Positions 52,655-61,572 are shown, numbered from the stretch's first letter. The stretch is 64,000 nt of DNA from Exiguobacterium marinum DSM 16307 (GCF_000620845.1 NZ_KK211189.1:1751662-1815661), one strand, 5' to 3'. Made by a program: numbers and translations. Notes: a model not told the origin generated them from the sequence alone.

Positions 52655-52786
52655 GTGGTGCGGATGGAACAACTTTGGACCTGGGTTGGAGATTATGTCA
52701 TGATCCCAATCCTCGCTCCGATCATCGTTCACTTGGTGATTCACCGAACATCCGATCGTGCAACGTCTGAACGCACAAAAAAATGA
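52655..52786 (+). CDS. Small hydrophobic peptide, candidate type I toxin (Fst/holin-like)
   Basis: 43 codons from GTG 52655, six bases after GGAGG (ATG at 52664 is in frame). One membrane helix, YVMIPILAPIIVHLVI, followed by a charged tail HRTSDRATSERTKK; the IxAPIIVxLV core followed by a polar tail is typical of Fst/TxpA-type membrane toxins. The 5' leader (52625-52645) can pair with the 3' end of the same transcript (52829-52843) next to the ribosome site, and a convergent antisense RNA overlaps the 3' end. These together suggest a type I toxin kept silent by RNA structure and an antisense antitoxin. Toxicity is inferred, not shown. Confidence 0.62.
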   Translation: MVRMEQLWTWVGDYVMIPILAPIIVHLVIHRTSDRATSERTKK

Positions 52787-52817
52787 CCCCCTCGGCGCAA
52801 TGAGATGGGTCACTTTC
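52777..52817. terminator. Terminator at the end of the toxin ORF, strong for the antisense RNA
   Basis: TGACCC and GGGTCA arms; on the minus strand the stem is followed by seven T, on the plus strand only by CTTTCTG, so it ends the antisense RNA well and the toxin mRNA poorly. Confidence 0.75.
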
Positions 52818-52907
52818 TGATTCACTAACCATTGTGGCGGCTGGGACCACTCTTAAAGTGGTAGCCTGTAAGCCAGAGGTCGGTGTGTCGAGCACCGGTC
52901 TCTTTCT
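52777..52907 (-). ncRNA. Candidate antisense antitoxin RNA
   Basis: Minus-strand promoter CTGAAA (52937-52942), 17 bases, TGG-TATGAT (52914-52919), giving a start near 52907 and about 130 nucleotides to the terminator. Two hairpins are seen: CGGTG/CACCG and CCACT/AGTGG. It is fully complementary to the last ~130 bases of the toxin transcript, including the segment that pairs with the toxin leader. Layout resembles txpA/ratA or bsr-type pairs. Confidence 0.58.
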
Positions 52908-52910
52908 ACT
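52877..52910 (+). terminator. Terminator of the full-length toxin mRNA
   Basis: AGGTCGGTG and CACCGGTCT (two G-T pairs) around TGTCGAG, then CTTTCTACTT. Reaching this point gives an mRNA of about 310 bases that contains both halves of the long-range pairing. Confidence 0.5.
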
Positions 52911-52980
52911 TGCATCATACCATACTTTATCCGCGTTTTCAGTAAGAGAAACATCATTTGACACGAAAATCACAAATAAT

Positions 52981-53013
52981 TCAAACGCTCAGGAAACTTT
53001 ATCCTGAGCGTTT
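52981..53013 (-). terminator. Terminator of ydbS-ydbT
   Basis: AAACGCTCAGGA and TCCTGAGCGTTT arms; the stem includes the ydbT stop codon. Confidence 0.8.
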
Positions 53014-54498
53014 TTCTTTGAGTTCGTTATAACGAGAGAACCAGACGAGCATCTCGTCCGCTTCTTCTTTCGGAATGTCGTCAATTGTCTCGATGGACAA
53101 GAATCCTCCTCGAGTCGAGAATTGAACCGTACAAAGTCCGAACCGACGTTGCAAGAGCGATTGCTTCACTTGAATCTGTTCGATTCGCGGTTTGTCCGTC
53201 AAGAACGATTGGACGTTGAATGCTCCAGTCCGTAACTGAATGAATTGATCGGTGCGGACATACTTGGTTGTGACGTAACTGAGCACGCGTCCTCCGATGA
53301 TAATGGCCCATAACAGGAGGAGCCACCATGCGTAATCTCGGAAGAAGTAGAGCACGAGTCCTGATAGGATGAAGCCGAACCAGCTGATTCGTAGTAGTTT
53401 GATTCCTAACGCCCGTCTCGGGAGTCGATGCAATTCATCCGACCATGTGAAATACGCAAAGTGTTCACGTAGGACGCGCATCGCCCGGTCACGCCGCACG
53501 AACGGGAGAATCGTCGACGACTCGTCCTTCAATTCATCCATCGTCCCTGCTGCCACGAGTTCGACTCCGACGATGTGGAACCAGCGACGGATGAACGTCT
53601 CCTTGATGCGAATCGCTTGAATTTTCTCATATGGGATCTCTTTCGCACTCCGGTTCAACAATCCTTTTTCGACACGAATGCGCTCCCCTCTCCGCTCGAG
53701 CCGGAAGTTCCCATACTTCAAGAAGTTGATGACCATGCCGATCACGACCGATAGCATCAACACCCCGATGACGAGAAGACCGATGACGATGATGGACGCA
53801 CGGATGACATAATCTTCGACCTGATTGAACGCCCCATCCAAGTTGATGAAGTCGTCAATCGACGAGATGATTGTCGAGGCGACAGGGAAGATGGCGAAGA
53901 CAGAGAGCGATGTGACGGAAGCCAACACGATTTCGCGCGTCGACAAGGCGTATAACAGACGGCTTGGTAACGGCTCTGACTGTTCAGGTGTCGCATCCGA
54001 CTCTTCAGAATCGCCTTCGGTTTGTGCATTCTGTTTCCGATGACGAACTTGCTCGAGAATCTCTTCAAGTCGTTTGGCTTCGGTCGGAAAGACACCAGCC
54101 AGTTTGAATGATGCATCGTCACTGTTGGCATTCGTATCGAACGTCAATTCCACGACACCAAGCAATCGATAGAGGAACGGGCTGTTGGAATGGACGCTTT
54201 GAATTTTATAAAGCGGAAGCGACTTTTCTTTTTTCAACCAGTTCCCTTCGATGACATAGACGGTCTTTTCATCGAGTGCATATCGGAAGTTTAACCATCC
54301 AAAGAACTTTTGGACAATGTCGAGTAATAGGAAGAGTAAGATTCCGACGCGGATGATGATTCCGAATGTCGATTCCCAGTCGTTGTTAAGCACAAAGAGT
54401 AAGACGATTGGAATGGCGAACGACTTGATGACTTCGAGAATACGCAGCACCAAAACGCGACTCGGGAGTCGATGCCATGTTAACGCAGTCTCGGTCAT
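52999..54498 (-). CDS. ydbT: PH-domain membrane protein YdbT
   Basis: 499 residues with six helices in three pairs, each followed by a bacterial PH (DUF304) domain: SLPLYKIQSVHSNSPFLYRLLGV near residue 95, IPYEKIQAIRIKETFIRRWFHI near 285 and RIEQIQVKQSLLQRRFGLC near 440. In Bacillus YdbS-YdbT form a sigma-W-controlled pair that protects against certain bacteriocins. Overlaps ydbS by ATGA. Length agrees with the Bacillus protein (about 490). Confidence 0.88.
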   Translation of the reverse strand: MTETALTWHRLPSRVLVLRILEVIKSFAIPIVLLFVLNNDWESTFGIIIRVGILLFLLLDIVQKFFGWLNFRYALDEKTVYVIEGNWLKKEKSLPLYKIQSVHSNSPFLYRLLGVVELTFDTNANSDDASFKLAGVFPTEAKRLEEILEQVRHRKQNAQTEGDSEESDATPEQSEPLPSRLLYALSTREIVLASVTSLSVFAIFPVASTIISSIDDFINLDGAFNQVEDYVIRASIIVIGLLVIGVLMLSVVIGMVINFLKYGNFRLERRGERIRVEKGLLNRSAKEIPYEKIQAIRIKETFIRRWFHIVGVELVAAGTMDELKDESSTILPFVRRDRAMRVLREHFAYFTWSDELHRLPRRALGIKLLRISWFGFILSGLVLYFFRDYAWWLLLLWAIIIGGRVLSYVTTKYVRTDQFIQLRTGAFNVQSFLTDKPRIEQIQVKQSLLQRRFGLCTVQFSTRGGFLSIETIDDIPKEEADEMLVWFSRYNELKEKRSG

Positions 54499-55022
54499 AC
54501 GACATCCTCCTCTTCAATACGTGCATAGATGGCAATCTGCTCGCGGAGTGTCTTGGCGAATGACTCCTCGATTGCATAGATGTCATGAGATCCGGCCGCT
54601 GTCCCGATGGTGATGGTCTGTAACCCATATTTACGGAGAAGCGGTCCTTGTGCCGCATGGACATACTGGACTTTTGTCATCGGGATGAGCACATCGTGTG
54701 TCGTGATAATTCCATGATGAATCCGAATCTCGAGCGGCTGGACGTCATACGTGAATCGTTCTTGTTTCCACTTTTGGAACCAGATGAGATCAATCAAGCT
54801 ATAGACGACATCGATGACGAGTAGCACGATTAAACCAACCTGTAGCCAAGTCGGCCAGTCGAACCAATATGCGGCAGCCACGAGCGCTCCCGTGACGAGA
54901 AGTCCAATGATATAAAAAATCGCACTTGATAACCGGAAGACGGCACGTGCCTCGATTGGAAGTGTTCCACTGATTCGTTGTGGTGTGACACCTTCTTCTG
55001 GTGTCGGTGTTGTTTCTGACAT
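54495..55022 (-). CDS. ydbS: PH-domain membrane protein YdbS
   Basis: 175 residues: two helices (AIFYIIGLLVTGALVAAAYWF, WLQVGLIVLLVIDVVYSLID) and one PH domain (VLIPMTKVQYVHAAQGPLLRKYGLQTITIGTAAG in the usual order; key part MTKVQYVHAAQGPLLRKYGL). Partner of YdbT. Upstream is an excellent sigma-W promoter, in line with envelope-stress control in Bacillus. Confidence 0.88.
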   Translation of the reverse strand: MSETTPTPEEGVTPQRISGTLPIEARAVFRLSSAIFYIIGLLVTGALVAAAYWFDWPTWLQVGLIVLLVIDVVYSLIDLIWFQKWKQERFTYDVQPLEIRIHHGIITTHDVLIPMTKVQYVHAAQGPLLRKYGLQTITIGTAAGSHDIYAIEESFAKTLREQIAIYARIEEEDVV

Positions 55023-55064
55023 GGTGAATCCCCCTATCGTTCTTATGTATCTGTCTCTATTGTA

Positions 55065-55090
55065 TACGTGTTTCTTCTCGAAAAGTTTCA
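55065..55090 (-). promoter_or_regulatory. Sigma-W (ECF) type promoter of ydbS-ydbT
   Basis: Minus strand TGAAAC (55085-55090), exactly 16 bases, CGTATA (CGTA core 55065-55068). This matches the sigma-W consensus TGAAAC-N16-CGTA without mismatch, 43 bases before ydbS. The -35 overlaps the stop of the WGR-domain gene. Confidence 0.82.
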
Positions 55091-55330
55091 GGATTCGGTC
55101 GGGAATGTACTTAAGCGTTCATCTAACTCATCAAATATAATTGATCCTCTACTTCTCAACTTTTGACGAATGAGGTTCTCTGCCTCTTTCATACACGCTA
55201 AATCTGACTCAAAAGACTTTACTTGTACCTTTCCAATCGTCCCTATTTTTCCGTAGTTTACAGCATACTCATCGCCATCAACTAAAATGTTCCAATACTT
55301 CGTAACCTGCTCAAACGACCGTTTGATCAT
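55088..55330 (-). CDS. Stand-alone WGR-like domain protein, 80 aa
   Basis: 80 residues that correspond to one WGR domain: YWNILVDGDEYAVNYGKIGTIG (WGR motif replaced by YGK) and KSFESDLACMKEAENLIRQKLRSRG. WGR domains occur in PARPs and MolR-like proteins and bind nucleic acids or DNA ends; stand-alone copies are of unknown function. GAGG six bases before ATG. Just upstream of ydbS but with a separate sigma-W promoter in between. Confidence 0.72.
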   Translation of the reverse strand: MIKRSFEQVTKYWNILVDGDEYAVNYGKIGTIGKVQVKSFESDLACMKEAENLIRQKLRSRGSIIFDELDERLSTFPTES

Positions 55331-55388
55331 TTAAATCCTCTTCCGTCCCAAAGTTTTATGGAGTAAGATGATTGTACCTCGGATGAAT

Positions 55389-55420
55389 CAGAAAAAACGA
55401 ACCTTTTAATCGGTTCGTTT
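55389..55420 (-). terminator. Terminator of the lipoprotein gene
   Basis: AAACGAACC and GGTTCGTTT arms, then TTTTTTCTG on the minus strand. Confidence 0.82.
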
Positions 55421-55467
55421 CCTTCGTATTTCGTAATTTCTCTCGAGTGTGATGATGGATAATAGCT

Positions 55468-55935
55468 TTACTTCGGCTCGTAGCGGAATCGTGCGATTTT
55501 TTCGTTCGCTCTCGCATAGAGTGTTTCCATTGAAAATCGACTCGGTCGAGAAAGATCTTTGGCGTATACGGCTTCAATCGTTTTGTCGATGTAGTCATTT
55601 TCTTCTTGAAGATATTCCATAAGTAACATTTTATAGTCTTCAGAAGTCGCTTCCTTCTGTTTCAATCCGTTCAGTTCATCAAGGTATATATCATTTTCTG
55701 CTTTGAATCCTTCTAGCTCTTCGACTGCCCCTGCCACATCTACCGTATCCATCGGTAAACTTGATAACATTAACATTTTTATTTGATGATTTTGAGCATC
55801 TGCGAGAATGGTTCCGGCATCAAATGAGATAACTGGGCGAGGATCAATTTCTTCAGTAGAGGATGTCGCGCCACAACCAATCAAAGACATCATCATGGCG
55901 GTCATCAGGAAGAGTGTTACTAAAATCCTGTTCAT
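55468..55935 (-). CDS. Putative lipoprotein, 155 aa
   Basis: Signal peptide MNRILVTLFLMTAMMMSLIGC with lipobox LIGC (Cys21). The mature part is helical and acidic (VAGAVEELEGFKAENDIYLDEL, LLMEYLQEENDYIDKTIEAVYA), as in small coiled surface lipoproteins; no domain recognised. ATG 55935 chosen because AAGGGGG lies seven bases away; ATG 55941 is too close. The 250 bases upstream to the next gene are AT-rich, with no gene seen. Confidence 0.72.
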   Translation of the reverse strand: MNRILVTLFLMTAMMMSLIGCGATSSTEEIDPRPVISFDAGTILADAQNHQIKMLMLSSLPMDTVDVAGAVEELEGFKAENDIYLDELNGLKQKEATSEDYKMLLMEYLQEENDYIDKTIEAVYAKDLSRPSRFSMETLYARANEKIARFRYEPK

Positions 55936-56187
55936 GTGCATCCCCCTTCAAAATCAAGTCATAAAGGCAACGTTATCAATGATTTCTCTAGACTAACATA
56001 ATTTACGTTTATTACCAAATGCATTGTTGTAAACTCATTGTTTTATAGTAGCTATTCACCCTTTATAATCGACTGATAATCAAGAAAAAATCACTACAAA
56101 AAACCACGAAGGTACACTCGATTCTGTGCACTCATTCATGGTCTTATGAAATGGTGGTTGTAATTTTCTTGATGGCTTGCTCGTCCC

Positions 56188-57279
56188 TTAATCCTCGAAA
56201 AACCATTTCTTACGTGGTTCCACTTTTAAGTTGTCCCCATGTTTCTTCATTTCAGTTACAAGATAGCGTTCGAGTTCATTCATTGCCTTGACCCAATCGG
56301 TCATCGTCGCCACGAGTGGCACAACGATGAGAATGAGTTCTTCCTCTTCTTCTCTCATTCTCTCAATCATCAGTTTCGCAAAGTCAAAGTTCTCATGGAT
56401 GAGATCCTCTTCCCTGTCGATGAGATGTTCGTTCTCGAGTTCATAGGCTGAAAACAGACGCTCATGTCGACGTAACAAGTGACGAATATGGCGATACAAC
56501 TCTTCGCTTAGTTGCGGGGGGAGTTGTTCGATTGTATGGAAGTCATGATCAAGTTTCTCGATGACATGGAGTGCAGCCCGGTTCGTCTCAATCATCTTAG
56601 ATTTAATAACGGCTCGTCGGAAAATCGGCGTCTTCTTCTCAAGCCAGCGATTCGCTTTAATTTCTTCTTCAAAATAAGCATATGTTTGCTTTGAGTCACT
56701 ATGCAACTTCTTCGTTTCAGGTAGCGACTCGAATGATGAACGACCGCCTTCCGTTTCAGCAAACAAACGCGCGATTCGGACGACCATTTGAAAGACATCG
56801 GTTACTTGTGCTTCGAGTTTCCGTTCATACCGAGGTGGGAACAAAAGTGCGTTTACGATTAACGCAACCGTAATCCCCATCATGATGAGTAAGTAACGTT
56901 CGCCCGCAAACACCCAAACCGGCATATCGGACTGACTTGCCCCTTCCATGATTAGAATCGTCGTCAAGATAACGGTGCGCGTCGTCGATTCTAAATTTAA
57001 AAAGAGAAGGATGGAGATGGCGATGATGATGACGAATCCGATTGCAATCGGTGTCGGATTCGGAGTCAGTAGCAAGGAACCGACCGCAAGCAATGCTCCG
57101 ATGAGATTCCCTTTCATCTCCTCGATTAGGCGAAGCCCAGTCTGATAGACAGACGGCAGAAGTGCCAGTGACGCAGCGAGTGCCGGGACGACGATTTGTT
57201 GGAATTGAAATGCCTCGGCAATCAGCAAGACGATTGCGACCGACAGTCCGGTCTTAATAGTTCTAGCCCCAAATTTCAT
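56188..57279 (-). CDS. Aromatic acid exporter family membrane protein (FUSC/DUF939-like)
   Basis: 363 residues: N-terminal ~150 residues with four to six helices (TGLSVAIVLLIAEAFQFQQIVVP, LIEEMKGNLIGALLAVGSLLL, STTRTVILTTILIMEGAS), then a ~210-residue cytosolic helical domain (ArAE_1_C type) with SKMIETNRAALHVIEKLDHDFH. Family members export aromatic acids or are uncharacterised. ATG 57279 selected because the preceding 33 codons are not membrane-like and lack a site; GAGGAAGG is 12 bases upstream. Confidence 0.82.
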   Translation of the reverse strand: MKFGARTIKTGLSVAIVLLIAEAFQFQQIVVPALAASLALLPSVYQTGLRLIEEMKGNLIGALLAVGSLLLTPNPTPIAIGFVIIIAISILLFLNLESTTRTVILTTILIMEGASQSDMPVWVFAGERYLLIMMGITVALIVNALLFPPRYERKLEAQVTDVFQMVVRIARLFAETEGGRSSFESLPETKKLHSDSKQTYAYFEEEIKANRWLEKKTPIFRRAVIKSKMIETNRAALHVIEKLDHDFHTIEQLPPQLSEELYRHIRHLLRRHERLFSAYELENEHLIDREEDLIHENFDFAKLMIERMREEEEELILIVVPLVATMTDWVKAMNELERYLVTEMKKHGDNLKVEPRKKWFFED

Positions 57280-57454
57280 GTAGTGGTGCCTTCCTCTCTT
57301 ACACCTGTCATATGTATTTTTTGCCTTCTTCCTCAATTCTAAAACGTACCATATTCTTTTCAAGGGGAAATGAACCATTTCAGGCAGTTTTGTGAACGCT
57401 TCCGTGTTATGATGGCGTTGGATATTTCTTTCATCTTGATGGGGAGGGGTTTAC

Positions 57455-58075
57455 TTGTCAACAATTGCTTTATTCGGCGGAAGTGGCCGTACAGGGGAAC
57501 GGGTGCTTGAACGCCTACTCGAAAAGGGACATCGCGTCACACTTCTAACAAGACAGTCGCTAGGTTCCAATGAAGGGATCGATGAAATTCTAGGAGATGC
57601 GACCGACCGAGAGGCTGTCATTGAAACGGTTCGATCTGCAGACGTCGTCATCTCGGCGTTAGGGACGGACAAACAAAATGTATTGTCTACATTCACACCA
57701 CTCGTCGTTGAAGCGATGCGACAGTTTGATTTGTCCCGCATCATCACAGTCGGGACCGCAGGCATCTTGCAGGCACATGACAGCGATAATTACCGCTTTG
57801 AAACGAGCGAATCGAAACGCTCAACGACGACCGCTGCCGAAGATCACGCTCGGGCTTACGAGTTATTACGAGATTCCGGATTGGCCTTCACAGTCATTTG
57901 CCCGACTCAACTGATCAATGAACCATCGAGCGGAGACATCATCGTGTCAAAAGAGGTATTGGGGACTAAACATTCAGGTCCAATTTCGAGGGACGATGTC
58001 GCCGATTTGGTGATGGCTTGTTTAACGGACGATGACTATGTCGGACACCGTGTCGGCATCACGACGGAATCATAA
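57455..58075 (+). CDS. NAD(P)-binding protein (NmrA/atypical SDR)
   Basis: 206 residues: IALFGGSGRTGERVLERLLEKGH is the dinucleotide fold; DVVISALGTDKQN and FTVICPTQLINEP follow as in SDR_a5/NmrA proteins. It lacks the YxxxK catalytic pair, so it may be a redox sensor or flavin reductase-like. TTG start six bases after GGGAGGGG. Sixteen bases before the dynamin gene in the same direction, so possibly an operon. Confidence 0.85.
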   Translation: MSTIALFGGSGRTGERVLERLLEKGHRVTLLTRQSLGSNEGIDEILGDATDREAVIETVRSADVVISALGTDKQNVLSTFTPLVVEAMRQFDLSRIITVGTAGILQAHDSDNYRFETSESKRSTTTAAEDHARAYELLRDSGLAFTVICPTQLINEPSSGDIIVSKEVLGTKHSGPISRDDVADLVMACLTDDDYVGHRVGITTES

Positions 58076-58091
58076 TTAGGGGATGGGAAAC

Positions 58092-61000
58092 ATGCACGAA
58101 CAACAAGAACAATTGGCACGGCTCGCTTTGACGTTTGAACAAGAGGAGATGACGGACGCTGCACGACTCGCCCGGACCGCCCTACAAAAAGTAACGAATG
58201 AAGAAGTATGGATTGCCGTCTGTGGTCACTTCTCAGCCGGGAAGTCGACATTGCTCAACGACTGGCTAGAGGACGGATTCCTTCCGACAAGTCCGATTCC
58301 GACGAGTGCGAATATCGTCACATTACGTGGTGGCGAATCAGCGGCAGCTGTCGCGATCAATGATACGGATTGGATTTCATTAGATTCTTCTTCCCTATCG
58401 AATATCAGTGACTATTGCAAAGTCGAGGAAATCAAGGAAGTCGAGTATACGATTGACCGGTTCCCATTTGATGAACACGTCGTGTTGATGGATACGCCAG
58501 GGATTGACTCAACGGATGAACGACATCGCCAAGCGACGGAGCGCTCGCTCTTCTTGGCCGATCACCTGTTCTTCATGATGGACTACAACCATGTCCAATC
58601 GGAACAAAACATCGGCCTGATGAAACAATTTAGTCGGGAAGGACGTCCTTACTCCATCATCATTAACCAAATCGACAAGCACGACGAAGGGGAGCTCTCC
58701 TTTGTAGACTTCAAGGCGTCATTGACGAAAGCATTCCGTCATCATGACATCGTCCCGAACGATACATTCTATATTTCACTTCGTGATGTACAGCACCCTT
58801 ATAACGAAGTCGAGCGCTTGCGGTCGTATGTTCGACAAGTCATCAAAGAATCGAAACAGCAACAAGTCGAGCATGCTGATGCATTGATTCATACGTTGGT
58901 CCGACGCAACGAAGCATCGATTCAATCGACGTTGGATCAATTGCCGACCTATGAGAAGAGTCCGAAGGAAATGCAATCTCGCCTGCACCGCCTTGAGAAG
59001 AAACGGGCATGGTGGACATCGTTCCGTCGCGAATTCTTCAAACATCAGGCGCCAATCGTCGAGAGTGCACCGATCATGACCTATGAATTCCGTGAATTGC
59101 TACGTTCCTATCTCGAGAGTTGTGCCCCCTCTTTCAAGGTCGGTTTTTTGTTCTCGAAAGAGAAAACGAAGCAAGAACGCACTCGTCGTGAAGACGTGGC
59201 GGTCAAAGAGTTCAACCGTTTGATTGATATGAATTTACGTCCGCACCTCGTGAAGTACGCGGAAGACATCATTCGGGATTTGAAACTTCCAGAGACCTTG
59301 CTACCGAAAGGCGATGTCCTCCCGATTGCACCGAGCTCACTCATCACTGAACAAGTGAAGTCCGGCGCATCACTCAGCGGTGACACGGTATTACAGTTCA
59401 GCCGTGACATCGAGACGGCCCTGGCGACATGGGTGACGAAAGTATCAGAACCTTGGGTCCATTCGACGGATACGTACATGAAAGCTGAAGTCGACACGCG
59501 CTTGGAACTATTTTCAGCTGAAGAAGATGAGTTGTATGAAGCGCTCGATACGGAAGCGTTACGGATTCGTCTTTCCAACCGTTTGGACTCGATTCGAAAA
59601 TATGAGGAGTTCCAACTTGATTCGAATCAATTAGATCAGTTAGCCGTTCGAAACTATGTCGACGCGACGTACCTCCCTAAAAAACAGTCGAATGTTGTTG
59701 AATCAGAGGTTGCATCGACATCGTTTTTAGAAGATGATTATGACTTATTTGATTTTAATTTTTCTTATGAAAATGCGGTATGTGAAATATTAGAGAATCA
59801 TCCATTGTTCCGCTCCCGTGTCTCGACATTACGCAAGAAAATCGAGCGTGCGAAGCATGAACAATACACGTTCGCCATCTTCGGTGCGTTTTCGGCCGGA
59901 AAATCTTCGACCCTCAATGCCCTTCTCGGGGAGACAGTTCTACCGACCTCACCGAACCCGCTTACGGCGTCAATCACGAAGATTGTTCCGCCGAACGGCC
60001 GGACGAATCGAACGGCGATGATCACCTTCAAATCACGCGATGAACTTGAGGATGAGCTGCAAGATTATGGGACTTCCCTCGCCTCACTCGATGTCGACCA
60101 CCCATTCGTCAATGCTGTTAAATCAGCACCGCTCGATTATCTCGGGCAAATGGAGACCGTCGACTATGACACGTTCTGCGCGTTCGTCGCACAAGAAGAG
60201 AAAAGCTGTATCGTGAAAGAGATTGAACTGTACCTCGACTCCCCTTGGGCACGACGTGGCATCGTCTTCGTCGACACACCAGGAGCCGATTCACAGTTCA
60301 ACCGACACAGCGAGGTGCAATTCGGTTACATGCGTGACGCGGACGCCGTCTTGTTCGTCACGTATTATAATCATGCGTTCACGGAAGCGGACCGGGAGCT
60401 CGTCATCCAGCTCGGTCGTGTCCAAGGGACGGGAGATCACGAGATGTTCTTCCTTGTGAACGCCTCCGATCTTGCGACAGATGATGAGGAGCGGAATGCG
60501 GTCACAAACTATGTCTCACAACAGTTGACCGCGCTCGGTGTCCGTAGACCGACCGTCCTTCCAATTTCAAGCCGAAACGCCATGCAGGGGGATGACGCAG
60601 GATTCGATCGATTCGTCTCGACGCTTGAACGCTATGTCGACAAAGACCTTCGTCTCGCGAACGCGATGCGTATCCAGGAAGAAACGACAGCGCTACTCGC
60701 TGCATTTGATCGTGTATTGAACGAAGCGAAAGAGGACGCGTCGGCGAAAGAACATCGTCAAAAGCAATTGATTGCTTTATTCGAGAACCCGCCGGCACTC
60801 GATGTGTCAGCTCTCATCGACCTATTTGACCGGGAAGCGAAAGAACTCCTCGCCCACCTCGAGACGCGATCACTCCTCCGCCTCTCAGACTTCGTCAAGG
60901 AAACCTTCCATCCGGTCGAGGTCGATGGGTCAAGGAAGAGCTTAGAGCGTGCCCTTGGACGTACGCTCGATAAATACGCCTATGACATCCAACAAGAGCT

Positions 61001-61478
61001 CCAAGTGTTCCAGTATCGGTTGGAGCGATACGTTAAACGTGAGTTCGTCGCCTTGGTCGAACGGTCGACCGAACGTCAAGCATCTCTCCTTCCGACGCTT
61101 GAATTCGACCGTGAACTCGACGTGGCATGGCTACGACAGGCTGTCGAACCGATTCATCTCGAGACACCACCTTATCAGTCGGTATTGAAGCGCTATAAGA
61201 ACGCGAGTCAATTTTTCGAGGGAGACGGTCGGACGCAACTGAAAGATGAGTTGACCTCACTTCTTCGCAATATGATTCGGTCGCGTCTTGAAACGATTCA
61301 TACGAAGCAAGTTGAGCGGGCCAACGTAGAAATCAAGAAATCCGAAATCGAGATTGAACGAGAATGGTCGACTCAAGTGACGGTACTTGCCGATGCAGAG
61401 CTCAGCTTGTTAACGGACAGCCATTCTTTTGATGAGATGCATGAACGACTCGAGTCACTCAGAAAGGAAACGGTATGA
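58092..61478 (+). CDS. dynA: Double dynamin-like GTPase
   Basis: 1128 residues made of two fused dynamin units. First GTPase: VCGHFSAGKSTLLNDWL near residue 45, switch Thr in PTSPIPTSAN, DTPGIDS near 135, NQID near 195. Second: FGAFSAGKSSTLNALLGE near 595, PTSPNPLTAS, VDTPGADSQF near 720, VNASD. Long helical stalks separate and follow them, with short hydrophobic paddles. Bacillus DynA has the same fusion (about 1190 residues) and tethers membranes, guarding against phage and pore formers. ATG 58092 preferred to 58083, which touches AGGGG. A small membrane ORF overlaps its stop. Confidence 0.92.
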   Translation: MHEQQEQLARLALTFEQEEMTDAARLARTALQKVTNEEVWIAVCGHFSAGKSTLLNDWLEDGFLPTSPIPTSANIVTLRGGESAAAVAINDTDWISLDSSSLSNISDYCKVEEIKEVEYTIDRFPFDEHVVLMDTPGIDSTDERHRQATERSLFLADHLFFMMDYNHVQSEQNIGLMKQFSREGRPYSIIINQIDKHDEGELSFVDFKASLTKAFRHHDIVPNDTFYISLRDVQHPYNEVERLRSYVRQVIKESKQQQVEHADALIHTLVRRNEASIQSTLDQLPTYEKSPKEMQSRLHRLEKKRAWWTSFRREFFKHQAPIVESAPIMTYEFRELLRSYLESCAPSFKVGFLFSKEKTKQERTRREDVAVKEFNRLIDMNLRPHLVKYAEDIIRDLKLPETLLPKGDVLPIAPSSLITEQVKSGASLSGDTVLQFSRDIETALATWVTKVSEPWVHSTDTYMKAEVDTRLELFSAEEDELYEALDTEALRIRLSNRLDSIRKYEEFQLDSNQLDQLAVRNYVDATYLPKKQSNVVESEVASTSFLEDDYDLFDFNFSYENAVCEILENHPLFRSRVSTLRKKIERAKHEQYTFAIFGAFSAGKSSTLNALLGETVLPTSPNPLTASITKIVPPNGRTNRTAMITFKSRDELEDELQDYGTSLASLDVDHPFVNAVKSAPLDYLGQMETVDYDTFCAFVAQEEKSCIVKEIELYLDSPWARRGIVFVDTPGADSQFNRHSEVQFGYMRDADAVLFVTYYNHAFTEADRELVIQLGRVQGTGDHEMFFLVNASDLATDDEERNAVTNYVSQQLTALGVRRPTVLPISSRNAMQGDDAGFDRFVSTLERYVDKDLRLANAMRIQEETTALLAAFDRVLNEAKEDASAKEHRQKQLIALFENPPALDVSALIDLFDREAKELLAHLETRSLLRLSDFVKETFHPVEVDGSRKSLERALGRTLDKYAYDIQQELQVFQYRLERYVKREFVALVERSTERQASLLPTLEFDRELDVAWLRQAVEPIHLETPPYQSVLKRYKNASQFFEGDGRTQLKDELTSLLRNMIRSRLETIHTKQVERANVEIKKSEIEIEREWSTQVTVLADAELSLLTDSHSFDEMHERLESLRKETV

Positions 61479-61570
61479 ACACACTACTTCTAATTGGACT
61501 CATCCCTGCCGTCGTCATGACGATTGTATTGGGATTGTTTCTAAGGTATCTCTATTTGAACAAAGAATAA
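61475..61570 (+). CDS. 31-residue membrane peptide coupled to dynA
   Basis: ATG overlaps the dynA stop (ATGA) with AAAGGAAA seven bases before it. The product is MNTLLLIGLIPAVVMTIVLG continuing as one helix and ending in RYLYLNKE: a single membrane span with a short charged tail. Nothing else fits between here and the terminator. The coupling and ribosome site make it likely that it is translated together with the dynamin; role unknown. Confidence 0.66.
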   Translation: MNTLLLIGLIPAVVMTIVLGLFLRYLYLNKE

Positions 61571-61572
61571 TG

